A stretch of 64,000 bases of DNA from PALSA-1003 sp963791945 (lineage in GTDB: Bacteria > Pseudomonadota > Gammaproteobacteria > Burkholderiales > Casimicrobiaceae), in the NCBI GenBank assembly GCA_963791945.1, contig CAWBUD010000003.1:532124-596123 (forward strand), in the 5' to 3' direction. The notes under the pieces are model-generated. The model was not told the origin of the DNA. It was given only the letters and a program-made list of their open reading frames with translations, and ran no database searches. Position numbers and translations under genes: made by a program. Shown here one piece after another: positions 34,587-43,709 of the stretch. Position 1 is the first letter of the stretch, and each line of letters opens with the position of its first letter.

Positions 34587-36440
34587 CTATGCGCCCGCGT
34601 CGCGCAGAATCGTCTCCGCCGCCTTCTCGCCGATCATGTAGACGGCGCTCGCGATGAACAGGCCGGGAATCCGCGGGAAGATCGAGGCGTCGACAACGCG
34701 CAGGCCCTGGCATCCGTGAACGCGAAAGCTCGAGTCCACCACGCCGCCGTTCGACGGATGCCCGATCGGGCAGGTCGACGAAGCATGATGGCCCCAGGCG
34801 TTGGCGCGCACGAATTCGGCCAGCTCCCAGTCCGTGAGCTCGCCGACCCGCGGCGGGACCTCTTCCTGAACGCGGCCGTCGCGGATCAGTCTGGCCATGA
34901 TCTCGCGCACGAACTTCACGCCGGACACGACCGACACGAGGTCTTCCTCCCAGCCCTTCGATCCTTCCTCGAAGTAATGGAAGTTGATCTCGGGCGTGTC
35001 GAGCGGATCGGCGCTTCGCAGCCTGACCCGCCCGCCGCGATTGTTGGTATGACCCTTGAGCACCGCCCAGGTGAGCCGATTGCGATGCTCGACGAGCTTG
35101 CGCGAATAATTGGGCTCGTAGCCGCGAAAGTCGCCGAGAAGCGCGAAGCAGAAGAGATCGGGCAGCGGACGCGATGGCGCCGAACGTCGGATAACGGCGA
35201 GCAAGGCCCCGTTGCTCGTGTAGACGCCGCATCTTTTTTCGGCCCACTCGCGGCATTGCGGATCGGCCCGCCCGAACCTCGAACCCTCCAGCAGGCGCCA
35301 ATCCTCCTTCATCTGATAGACGAGGCCGACCTCATAGCGATCCTGCAGGTTGCGGCCGACGCCCTCCAGACACCGCTTCGGCTCGATGCGGTGCCGGGCG
35401 AGCTCGTCCTCCGGCCCGATGCCGCTCAGCATCAGGAGCTGCGGCGTATTGAAGGTGCCGGCGGAGAGGATGACTTCGCGGCGCGCGAATGCCGTCCTGG
35501 TTTCACCGTTCGAGCCGCTCGGGCCCTTGAATGCGCGGTAGAGTCTCTTCCCCTTCCGGTATTCGACGCCGCTCGCGCGCGCACCGTCGAACAGCACCCG
35601 GGTCGCGTGCGCATCGAGCTCGATCGAAAGCGGGAAATCCCAGGCGACGTCGAGCAATCGCTCGCGCGTCCCCGTGCGCGCTCCGTCGCGGGTGGTGAGC
35701 GGAGTGTAGAAGAGGCCTTCATCGGCGGCGACGACGCGCCGCCAATCGTTGGGATCGGCGTGGTCCTGAACCAAATCACCGAGCGTCGCAAGGAGCCCGC
35801 CGGTTCGCTGCGCCGCTTCGACGAAAGCTTCCCCCGCGACCTCCAGCAACGGCAGGTCCTCCAGGACCTCGATGGGCAGGGATTTTTCCGTGCCGAGCCA
35901 GCCGCTCCAGCCGTGCCGCGCCGGACTCGCCTCGCCGAGCAATCGCTGCGTCGGACGATGACCACAACATTCGAGTCTCTCGAACCATTGCCGCATCCGG
36001 TCGGAAGACCACGACGCATCTTCGGTCTCCCGCGCAATGCGGTCCCAGTCTTCATTGTCCGGATAGATCAGGATCTGGGCGTTGTGCGCGGTGCAGCCGC
36101 CGAGGGCTCCGGCGCGCGGATAGAGAATGCCCTTGATGCGATCCCCCTCGAGACAACACTTCGGATCGCGTCGCTGCCGGCCGTCATCGGCGTAATGGCG
36201 AACGAAGTAGTCCCATGCGATGGCCCGGTTCTCGGTGGAGCAGGCGTGGAATGCCGGCACGTCGTAATCTTCGGGCAGGCAGTTTTCGTCGCGCAATGCG
36301 TTGCCGCCCTGCAGCGCACGCGGGTCACCGCCCGCCTCCAGGACGAGGACGCTGTGACCCGCCTCGGCAAGACGCGCCGCGACGGTTCCGCCGCCGGCAC
36401 CGGAGCCGACGACGATGTAGTCGAACGTGTCGTCAGGCAT
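34587..36440 (-). CDS. GMC-family FAD-dependent oxidoreductase
   Basis: The 617-residue product opens with the FAD-binding VVGSGAGGGTVAARLAEAG and contains the GMC signature 2-like stretch SAGTFNTPQLLMLSGIG. The C-terminal catalytic region has GHHASSTCPIG, including the His pair expected at the active site, and a final VVDASIFPRIPG segment. GMC enzymes oxidise alcohols, sugars or sterol-like substrates; the substrate here is unknown. The ATG at 36440 lies inside the end of the cyclase gene (8-bp overlap), so it is translationally coupled to it. A longer frame upstream would be read inside the cyclase gene and is not supported. Confidence 0.88.
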   Translation of the reverse strand: MPDDTFDYIVVGSGAGGGTVAARLAEAGHSVLVLEAGGDPRALQGGNALRDENCLPEDYDVPAFHACSTENRAIAWDYFVRHYADDGRQRRDPKCCLEGDRIKGILYPRAGALGGCTAHNAQILIYPDNEDWDRIARETEDASWSSDRMRQWFERLECCGHRPTQRLLGEASPARHGWSGWLGTEKSLPIEVLEDLPLLEVAGEAFVEAAQRTGGLLATLGDLVQDHADPNDWRRVVAADEGLFYTPLTTRDGARTGTRERLLDVAWDFPLSIELDAHATRVLFDGARASGVEYRKGKRLYRAFKGPSGSNGETRTAFARREVILSAGTFNTPQLLMLSGIGPEDELARHRIEPKRCLEGVGRNLQDRYEVGLVYQMKEDWRLLEGSRFGRADPQCREWAEKRCGVYTSNGALLAVIRRSAPSRPLPDLFCFALLGDFRGYEPNYSRKLVEHRNRLTWAVLKGHTNNRGGRVRLRSADPLDTPEINFHYFEEGSKGWEEDLVSVVSGVKFVREIMARLIRDGRVQEEVPPRVGELTDWELAEFVRANAWGHHASSTCPIGHPSNGGVVDSSFRVHGCQGLRVVDASIFPRIPGLFIASAVYMIGEKAAETILRDAGA

Positions 36441-39400
36441 GGGCGTCGACTCCGCCGACGCTTCCGGCAAGAAGCGCGCGCGCCTCTTTGATCTCGGCGG
36501 CGCCGGCAGTGTCGTCGAACCACTCACAGAGCGGGCCGAGGATGTTTTGCAGCGCCGCGCGCCTGCGGGGCTCATCGAGGAGCCGGCACAGACTGAGCGC
36601 GCTTCGGAGCTCGAAGAGTCTTGCCTCCTGGCGTTTCGAGGCATCGATGGCTTCCCGCAAGCAATCCTCCGCCCGCGCGCGGTGCCCAAGGGTCGCGAGC
36701 ACCTCGCCCTTCAGGCGCAGCAGTTCCCCCGCGTAGAAGCGCTCGCCGGTTGCCTCGCTGACGGTCAGGGCCTGGGCGAGAACGTCCAGGGCTTCGTCGG
36801 CCCGCCGTGCGGCCATCAGCCCCTGGGCCAGGAGCGCCATGGCGAAAGGCTGATAGGTCGTCGCCTCCATGCCGGCGTGGGCGCGCATGCCGTGGCGGAG
36901 CTCCGCGAGACCCTCATCGCATTGGCCGCTCGCGACCAGGGAAGCGCCGCGGATCATCTGCGAAATGCCGATCCAGGTCGCAAATCCCTGCTCGCGCGCC
37001 GATTCGAGCGACTCGGTGGCGCGTTTCAGAGCCGACTGAGAATCACCGCGGATATGATGCACGGCTGCCAGGTAGCACAGCGAGAAATTCACTGTGTGAA
37101 GCCCGCCGAGCGCCTGAGAATGGGCGAGGCCGTTCTCGGCGGCTCGCAAGCCGTCGGCGATGTGACCCATGATCGTCAGGGTCAGACCGAGGTAGCACAG
37201 GCCGGTCGATTTCTGGTCCTGCACGTACAGCACCTGCCTGCCTCGTCGGGCCGCCTGGTCCTGCTCGTAGATCGCAACGGCTTCTTCCAGGTGCTTGCGA
37301 GCGGCCGCGAGCTGGCCCGTCAAGAACAAGGTGCCGCCGAGCAGGAGATGCCCCATGACGAACGGCGGCTTCGAACCCTGCGCGGCAGCACGCGAAAGGC
37401 ATTCCTCGGCCAGTGCCTGACACTTCGAGAATCCGGCGCGCGTGATCTCGAACGAGCCGAGGCCCGAGAGCACGGAAAATATCTCGGGCGCGTCGCCGAG
37501 CTCGCGGCACAGCTCGAGCGCGGTGGTATAGGCGCGGCCGCACTCCGCGGACGAAAAGCCGCGATACTCCGCGTAGATGCCGCCCAGCGTCCGCTGCACG
37601 CTGAGCTCCAGCCGCAGCCGCTCCTTCGACCGCGCTTCGGTGCCCAGCAGGCCCAATGCGCTCTCGAGCTGGGCAATGGATTCGACGAAGCCCGACCGCC
37701 TCGCCGAGACCTTTGCGGCCCTGACGAGGTAGTCGACGGAGTTGTTGACGTCGTTGGCCGCCCGGAAGTGATAAGCCACGACTTCCGGCTGGCGCTCCGC
37801 CGTCTCCGGGAACTGCTCGACCAGGATGCGAGCGATGCGAGCGTGCAGCGATACCAGTCTCTTTTTCAGCAGGCTCGAGTACGCCGCATCGCGGACCAGC
37901 GCGTGCTTGAACGCGTAGCTCAGCACCGCGGTCGACCGACGGGCGACCAGGAGTCCGGCATCGACGAGCCGATACAGCTCGTCCCTGAGGTGCTCCTCCG
38001 GCAGATCGGCCACTCTCGCAAGAAGTTCGTAGGGAAATTCGCGGCCGATCACCGCACCGATCTCGGCGACCGTCTTGGCCGATCCCAACCGGTCCAGACG
38101 CGACATGAGCGAGTCGTTCAGCGTCGTGGGTATCGCGAAGCTCGATTGACCGGCAACATGGCCGCTTTCACCCTCGCGCTGCGCTGCGCTCTCGAGTACG
38201 CCTCGGGTCAGATCCTCGATGAACAGCGGCAGTCCATCGGTCTTGTCGGCAATCTGATCGACGGTCGACGCCGGGATCTTTCGATCGCCGCAGACGAGCC
38301 CGATCATGGTCAGGGTATCCCGCCGCTCCAGCGGGCTCAGCACCATGTGATGCACGTGCGGCTCTTCGCCCCAATGCGGCTGGAACTCGGGACGCGCCGT
38401 GAGCAGAGCGAGCACGGGAAGCTTCCGCAGCCGCTCGAGGACAATCCCGATCAGCTCGTCGGATGACGGATCGATCCAGTGCAGATCCTCGACGACCAGC
38501 AGCAACGGTCCGCGGGCGGCGAACGCCTCGAGCATGCGCATCAGCGCCTCGAACAGCCGATGCTTCTGCCGCTGGGGCGACATGTTCAGCGCGGGATATC
38601 GGCTGTGGTATCGAACGGACAGCAGATCCGCCAGCAAAGGCACTGTCCCGTCCGACTCCGTCGCTTCGCCCGGAACGAGAGCCGCAAGCTTGGAGAGCTT
38701 GGCTTCGTCGTCGTCTTTTTCAGCGAAGCCCGCGGCGCGGGACAGCTGGCGGATGAGCGGCGCCATCGGGCTGCTCTGCAGATTCGGCGAGCAGTGGTAC
38801 CAGAGGCGCAAGCATCGACTGTCGACGATGCGCTTGGCGAGGACCTCGGCGAGGCGCGACTTGCCGACACCGGGCTCGGAGGAGAGCAGCAGCGCCTGGC
38901 CCCGTCCCGAGCGCGCCGCATCCCACAGCCGCTTGAGCTCGTCGACCTCCGGTTTACGGTCGACGAGCGGCGTCAAGGTTGGCGCACGCAAGGCATGGAA
39001 CCGGCTGCGGACCGTGCGTTCGGCGATGACCTGCCAGGCGGGGACGGGCTGGTCGAAGCCCTTGAGATCCTGCGGCCCCAGATCGCGATATTCGAAAAGA
39101 CCCCGACTGAGACGCCGGGTATCCTCCGACACGACGACCATCCCGGGACCCGCCAGAGCTTCCAATCGAGCGGCGAGATTCAGCGCGCTGCCGATCGCGG
39201 ACAGGTCCTCTCCGCCCTGCGGAAGGTTCCCCACGACGACGAGGCCCGTCGCAATGCCGATATGGACGCGCATGTCGTCGATTCCCGCTTGCGTCCACTC
39301 GGTCCCGGCAATCGCGAGCGCGGCCCGGATGGCGCGCTCGGCGTCGTTTTCGTGTGCGCGCGGATAGCCGAAATACGCGAGGATCCCGTCGCCGACGTAG

Positions 39401-39612
39401 CGCGCCACGGTGCCGCCACAGCCGGTGATCGCCTCGGCGCAGCGCTGCCGATAAGTCTGGATGACTTCGGCGAGCTCTTCCGGATCGAGCCGCAGCGACA
39501 GTGCCGTCGACGCGACCATGTCGCAGAGCATCACCGTCAGTTGGCGCCGCTCTGCAGGTCGGATGCCGCTCATAGGGTCCGGCTTCGAGGACCGGGACTG
39601 GAACGCGCCCAT
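36433..39612 (-). CDS. Class III nucleotide cyclase domain + AAA ATPase + TPR regulatory protein
   Basis: The 1059-residue product has an N-terminal class III adenylate/guanylate cyclase domain (about 22-200; LCDMVAST and YVGDGILAYFGYP give the two metal-binding aspartates). An AAA/STAND-type ATPase follows (Walker A SSEPGVGKSRL near 250; Walker B LLLVVEDLHW), then an alpha-solenoid of TPR-like repeats to the end. Such proteins sense a signal through the solenoid and ATPase and may make cAMP. I used the ATG at 39612; an ATG at 39573 (MSGIRPAERR) is equally plausible because family members often begin there. It lies 37 bp after the P450 gene and overlaps the GMC gene. Confidence 0.85.
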   Translation of the reverse strand: MGAFQSRSSKPDPMSGIRPAERRQLTVMLCDMVASTALSLRLDPEELAEVIQTYRQRCAEAITGCGGTVARYVGDGILAYFGYPRAHENDAERAIRAALAIAGTEWTQAGIDDMRVHIGIATGLVVVGNLPQGGEDLSAIGSALNLAARLEALAGPGMVVVSEDTRRLSRGLFEYRDLGPQDLKGFDQPVPAWQVIAERTVRSRFHALRAPTLTPLVDRKPEVDELKRLWDAARSGRGQALLLSSEPGVGKSRLAEVLAKRIVDSRCLRLWYHCSPNLQSSPMAPLIRQLSRAAGFAEKDDDEAKLSKLAALVPGEATESDGTVPLLADLLSVRYHSRYPALNMSPQRQKHRLFEALMRMLEAFAARGPLLLVVEDLHWIDPSSDELIGIVLERLRKLPVLALLTARPEFQPHWGEEPHVHHMVLSPLERRDTLTMIGLVCGDRKIPASTVDQIADKTDGLPLFIEDLTRGVLESAAQREGESGHVAGQSSFAIPTTLNDSLMSRLDRLGSAKTVAEIGAVIGREFPYELLARVADLPEEHLRDELYRLVDAGLLVARRSTAVLSYAFKHALVRDAAYSSLLKKRLVSLHARIARILVEQFPETAERQPEVVAYHFRAANDVNNSVDYLVRAAKVSARRSGFVESIAQLESALGLLGTEARSKERLRLELSVQRTLGGIYAEYRGFSSAECGRAYTTALELCRELGDAPEIFSVLSGLGSFEITRAGFSKCQALAEECLSRAAAQGSKPPFVMGHLLLGGTLFLTGQLAAARKHLEEAVAIYEQDQAARRGRQVLYVQDQKSTGLCYLGLTLTIMGHIADGLRAAENGLAHSQALGGLHTVNFSLCYLAAVHHIRGDSQSALKRATESLESAREQGFATWIGISQMIRGASLVASGQCDEGLAELRHGMRAHAGMEATTYQPFAMALLAQGLMAARRADEALDVLAQALTVSEATGERFYAGELLRLKGEVLATLGHRARAEDCLREAIDASKRQEARLFELRSALSLCRLLDEPRRRAALQNILGPLCEWFDDTAGAAEIKEARALLAGSVGGVDAHA

Positions 39613-39649
39613 CGTACGCTAGTTTCCACGGCCCGCGCTCACGGGGCGA

Positions 39650-40981
39650 CTACACATCGGTGAACGGTCGCAGCCCCACGCTGAAGTGATCGTAGAGATA
39701 CGGAATGCGGCCCGGCTCGATGGCGGGGCCGGACAGCTCGAAGCGAAACCGGCGAAGCAGCGACGCCAGCGTCGCCTTCAGAACGAACGTCACGAGCGTC
39801 CTGCCCGCGCAGCTCTGGCGGTGGGCGCTGAAGAAGTAGACAGCCGCCGACGCGGTGCGCGCGACGTCGGGAGAAAAGCTGTTGGCCCGCCCGCCGAAGA
39901 TGCCAGGATCCCGATGATAGAAACCTGCATGGATCAGTATCTTTCGCCCCGCTTCGATCGGAATCTCGCCCCGCAAGGAGCATGCCGTGACGGCGCGGCG
40001 CAGCAGGATGGGAACGGGGGTCCACAGGCGCAGCTGTTCCGCGATGCAAGCCTCCAGATAGCGCAGACCGTCGATCGCTTGCGCGGTCAACGCTCCGGCG
40101 TCGCGAATTTCCTCGCGGACCCGAGCCTGGACCTCGGGATGCGCCGCGATCAGCGCAAGTGTGCGCGCGACGTGCAGCTCCAGCGCGTCCTTGAGCACGA
40201 AGAACCAGAAGCCGATCTGCGGCGGCACGCGCGTCGTTTCTCCTGCGCCTCCGTTTTCGAGCGCTGTAGCGCTTTCGTGCATCAGACACGCCGTCGGCGT
40301 CGCCTCGTTCCGCGTCAGATAGCGTTCCATCGCTTCGTAGAAGGCCGCGAACGATGATCGAGCGCGGAGCATGACGTTGCTGCACCGGACCATCGAAGCA
40401 AGCTGCGCCGCCATATCCGGCCGGACCTGGCCGGTCCCCAGGATGACCTGGTGGGAGACGCGCTCTCCGAGCGACTGGAAATCGGGCCAGCTCAGCGTGC
40501 CCGCTCTCTCGCCGGTCAAGCGCTCCGCCTCCTGGGCGGCGATCTTCAGGAACGCGTCATGGTGGCGATGCAGCCTGCCGGTGTCGAGCGCCTCTTCGTT
40601 GAATCGCCGGCGATCGCGCCACTCCTCCCCACTGGAGATGACCAGAGCGTCCGGGATGAACCGCGACAGCGCGTGCTTCTTGAGGAACGGGTCGGCGGCG
40701 TTCGCTTCCGAGGAGAGGACTGCTTCCATCGTTTCCGGCGCGAGGACCAGCAGCGTCCTGCCGAAGGGAAACCACACCCAGAGGTGGTCGCAGCGGTACT
40801 TGCTCCTGAGATCGCGAAAGAAATGCATGGTCGACCGCCCCGCGCCATGCCTGCATCGCCACGAGAGGAAGCGGCGGTTCGGAGCAACCAGTCCCTGGAA
40901 GAAGCCGGGGACGCTCACGAACCATTGAAGGCGAAGCGTATCCCACAACGATATCGTTCGAACCTCGATCGCCATCGCCAC
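39650..40981 (-). CDS. Cytochrome P450 with atypical oxygen-activation motif
   Basis: The 443-residue product shows the P450 landmarks EQLRL (ExxR helix K) and a haem-cysteine loop FSAHRQSCAG. The I-helix, which normally carries (A/G)Gx(D/E)T, reads FVLKDALELH before the conserved AAHPEVQARVREEI, so the acid-threonine pair for O2 activation is missing. The haem loop also has His where FxxGxxxCxG has Gly. This could mean peroxide-driven or isomerase-like chemistry, or loss of activity. Redox partners are not encoded beside it. It is the first gene of an apparent operon with the cyclase/AAA/TPR protein and the GMC oxidoreductase. Confidence 0.82.
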   Translation of the reverse strand: MAMAIEVRTISLWDTLRLQWFVSVPGFFQGLVAPNRRFLSWRCRHGAGRSTMHFFRDLRSKYRCDHLWVWFPFGRTLLVLAPETMEAVLSSEANAADPFLKKHALSRFIPDALVISSGEEWRDRRRFNEEALDTGRLHRHHDAFLKIAAQEAERLTGERAGTLSWPDFQSLGERVSHQVILGTGQVRPDMAAQLASMVRCSNVMLRARSSFAAFYEAMERYLTRNEATPTACLMHESATALENGGAGETTRVPPQIGFWFFVLKDALELHVARTLALIAAHPEVQARVREEIRDAGALTAQAIDGLRYLEACIAEQLRLWTPVPILLRRAVTACSLRGEIPIEAGRKILIHAGFYHRDPGIFGGRANSFSPDVARTASAAVYFFSAHRQSCAGRTLVTFVLKATLASLLRRFRFELSGPAIEPGRIPYLYDHFSVGLRPFTDV

Positions 40982-41053
40982 TCCCCTGAGCCTGGCTTTC
41001 GTTCGCTCGATGCAGTCGTAGCGTCGATGCAGCCTTTGTGTCTCGACGCGATC

Positions 41054-42160
41054 TCAGGATTCTAGCGCGAGAAAAGCTCGCATGCGATCGAGCTCCGCAT
41101 CGAGCTCGCGCCTGAATGCGGATTCGCGCGGCGTCGAACCGACGTAGCCGACGTCCGCCTTCATCCGACCTTGCTTCACCGAGACGTTGCCCCAGCCGAT
41201 CACCCGATCGCGCCACAGCAAAGGCAGCGCGTAATACCCGAGCTTGCGCTTTGCCGGCGGCGTGTAGGCCTCGAAGCGATAGACCCAGCCCCACAACAGC
41301 TCCAGTCGATCGCGGTCCCACACCACCGGGTCGAAAGGCGTCAGCAGGCGCACTTCATCCGGCAGCCCACCGCCCCACGGGTCTTCTCCGGCCGGCCAGT
41401 ACCAATCGACGCCGTCGACACGCGCATGAGCGAGCCGCTGCCGGGCCCGCTCCAATGCGCTCGTCAGCTCGCCGTGCCACTGCGGAACCGCAAAGCGCAG
41501 CCGCCTCACGAGACCGTTCAAGGATTTCCCGGGCAGCGGCGCGTAGACCTGGACCGCCGCGTCGACCAGCGCGTCGATCCGCGCGCGCTGCTCCGCCGCG
41601 TCGGCCGGCCCCGGCCCGTGCTGGTGGACCGCGTAGATGCGGATGCCGCCCTCGCGGCGCGCCACATGGAGAATGCCGCGATAATGCATGGCCGCGAGGA
41701 GATGGGTCGTCGCGTTCGACGAGCCGCCCCAGTAGTTCCTGACCGTGCCATGCGAAAAATGCTCATCGACCTCGCGCGGATGCACCGAGCCGCGCTCGCG
41801 CACGAAATCGAGCAGGAGCTGCGCGCGCTTCCTGCGCGCGGCCGGCCACGATCGAGGGCCATCGGCCGGCACGCCCGCCTCGGAGCGCGGATGCATCAGC
41901 GCCTGGATTGACCTCGGCACGAAGCCGTAGACGACGAAGAAGTCCTCCTCGATGCCGAGCTTCGCGTACCGGCGCTCGAGCTCGCCTGCGCGGTAGCCCC
42001 TGACCCGATGACGCAGCATGAGGTCCTGCGCGCGAGCGGGCGCGCGGATGGGGTCTGCCTGGACGAAGCCGATCCGCTCGAGCGCGCGTTTCAGCGTAGT
42101 CGGTCGGAACAGACTGCGGGCGACGGCGAAACGCCGCAGGCTGTTCAGTGTGGTCGGCAT
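41054..42160 (-). CDS. AlkZ/YcaQ-like winged-helix DNA glycosylase family protein
   Basis: The 368-residue product matches the HTH_42/YcaQ family. The N-terminal catalytic-type segment VQADPIRAPARAQ carries the Q-x-D pattern. The C-terminal DPVVWDRDRLELLWGWVYRFEAYTP (read in two parts) and KRKLGYYALPLLW are strongly conserved in family members such as AlkZ, which excise damaged or crosslinked bases. The ATG at 42160 begins MPTTLNSLRRFAVARSLF, the usual family start; an upstream extension is arginine-rich and unconserved. It lies 66 bp after glgC on the same strand. Confidence 0.82.
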   Translation of the reverse strand: MPTTLNSLRRFAVARSLFRPTTLKRALERIGFVQADPIRAPARAQDLMLRHRVRGYRAGELERRYAKLGIEEDFFVVYGFVPRSIQALMHPRSEAGVPADGPRSWPAARRKRAQLLLDFVRERGSVHPREVDEHFSHGTVRNYWGGSSNATTHLLAAMHYRGILHVARREGGIRIYAVHQHGPGPADAAEQRARIDALVDAAVQVYAPLPGKSLNGLVRRLRFAVPQWHGELTSALERARQRLAHARVDGVDWYWPAGEDPWGGGLPDEVRLLTPFDPVVWDRDRLELLWGWVYRFEAYTPPAKRKLGYYALPLLWRDRVIGWGNVSVKQGRMKADVGYVGSTPRESAFRRELDAELDRMRAFLALES

Positions 42161-42226
42161 GACGAGTCGTGACCGGAACGCGAAGCCCGCGTGTCGAGCC
42201 ACGCGGCGCAGGCAGCGCACTGCTGC

Positions 42227-43561
42227 CTACGGCAAGTGGTGCATCGCGTGACCGAGCATTTCGGGAGTGATCAGCGTTACGCCGCGATCGGTGACGAAGA
42301 AGCGCTTGCGGTCCCGCGCCGGCTCGATGCCGGCGGTGAGTCCTTCCGGCAGCGAGCAGTACCGGTCGACGATGCAGTTCTTGAGCTTGACGTGGCGGCT
42401 CACCTCGACGTCGGGCAGGATGATCGAATCCTCGATCGTGCAGTAGCTGTGGACATGGACATTGGAGAACAGGAGCGAACGTCGCAGCGACGAGCCGCTG
42501 ACGATGCAGCCGCCGGAGACCAGCGAGTTGAACGCCGCACCGCAGCGTGGCGGCTCCTCGAACACGAATTTCGCGGGCGGGAGCTGCTCCTGGTAGCTCC
42601 AGATCGGCCACTCTTCGTCGTACAGGTTGAGCTCCGGCGTGATGTGCGTCAGATCGAGGTTCGCCTCCCAGTACGCGTCGATCGTGCCGACGTCTCGCCA
42701 GTAGGGCCGACCTTCGACCATGTTGACGCAGGAATCCGCGAAGCGATGCGCGAATACCCTGTAGCCGCGATCGATCAGGTGCGGTATCACGTCCTTGCCG
42801 AAGTCGTGGCTCGAGCGCGGATCGTCGGCATCGCGGATCATCTGTTCATAGAGGAACGAGGCGTTGAAGGCGTAGATCCCCATGCTTGCCTGCGCGATGT
42901 CGCTGCGTCCGGGCGCCGGCTGGGGCCGCGCGGGCTTTTCCTCGAAGCCGACGACGCGAGACGCCTCATCGACCGCGATCACGCCGTATTGCGACGCGGT
43001 CGCGATCGGGACCTCGACGAAGCCGACCGAGACATCCGCCTGGCGGCTCACGTGCTCGGCGAGAAGCTGCGCGTAGTTCATCTTGTAGACGTGATCCCCG
43101 GCCAGAACCAGAACGTACCGCGGAGCGTGGCGGCGCAGGATGTCGAGGTTCTGGTAGATGGCGTCCGCCGTCCCCCGGTACCAGTCGACCGTGACGCGCT
43201 GCTGCGCGGGCAGCAGCTCGACGAATTCGCCGAATCGCCCGTCGAAGAAGCTCCAGCCGCGCTGCACGTGACGGATCAGGCTTTGTGCCTTGTACTGAGT
43301 GCAGATGCCGATGCGCCGTATGCCCGAGTTCACGCAGTTCGACAGCGTGAAATCGATGATGCGGAACTTGCCGCCGAAAGGCACGGCGGGCTTCGCGCGC
43401 CAGTCGGTCAGAGGGCCGAGACGGCTTCCGCGACCTCCCGCCAGCACGATCGCAAGCGCGTCGCGGGCGACCTGCGTGATCAGCGGTCCGTGCGGATCGT
43501 GCTTGCCCGCGCCGTAGGCCAGGTGCGCGGCTCCGTCCTCGCTCGTCGTCTGTTCCGCCAT
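42227..43561 (-). CDS. glgC: Glucose-1-phosphate adenylyltransferase (ADP-glucose pyrophosphorylase)
   Basis: The 444-residue product makes ADP-glucose for glycogen synthesis. It contains the nucleotide-binding LAGGRGSRLGPLT, the KPAVPFGGKFRIIDF substrate region, WYRGTADA and VLAGDHVYKMNY, plus a C-terminal beta-helix with hexapeptide-like turns (ILPDVEVSRHVKLKNCIVD). It is divergent from glgA across a 148-bp shared promoter region. Confidence 0.95.
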   Translation of the reverse strand: MAEQTTSEDGAAHLAYGAGKHDPHGPLITQVARDALAIVLAGGRGSRLGPLTDWRAKPAVPFGGKFRIIDFTLSNCVNSGIRRIGICTQYKAQSLIRHVQRGWSFFDGRFGEFVELLPAQQRVTVDWYRGTADAIYQNLDILRRHAPRYVLVLAGDHVYKMNYAQLLAEHVSRQADVSVGFVEVPIATASQYGVIAVDEASRVVGFEEKPARPQPAPGRSDIAQASMGIYAFNASFLYEQMIRDADDPRSSHDFGKDVIPHLIDRGYRVFAHRFADSCVNMVEGRPYWRDVGTIDAYWEANLDLTHITPELNLYDEEWPIWSYQEQLPPAKFVFEEPPRCGAAFNSLVSGGCIVSGSSLRRSLLFSNVHVHSYCTIEDSIILPDVEVSRHVKLKNCIVDRYCSLPEGLTAGIEPARDRKRFFVTDRGVTLITPEMLGHAMHHLP

Positions 43562-43709
43562 CGGTGCGTGCTCGCGCTGACTCTCATCGTATGCCGTTGC
43601 CCGCCGTCCGGGAAGTCGTCCACAGGTGCGGCCTCGGCGAAGCGACCTCGGCTACAAGAACGGGTCAGCCCATCTGCTATAGTGAAACTGGCCGGGCGCC
43701 GTTACAGCG

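Noticed and set aside
34587..36689. A 700-residue version of the GMC oxidoreductase
   Set aside because: The extra 83 N-terminal residues are read inside the cyclase/AAA/TPR gene and precede the FAD-binding motif with no conservation; the ATG at 36440 gives the normal architecture.
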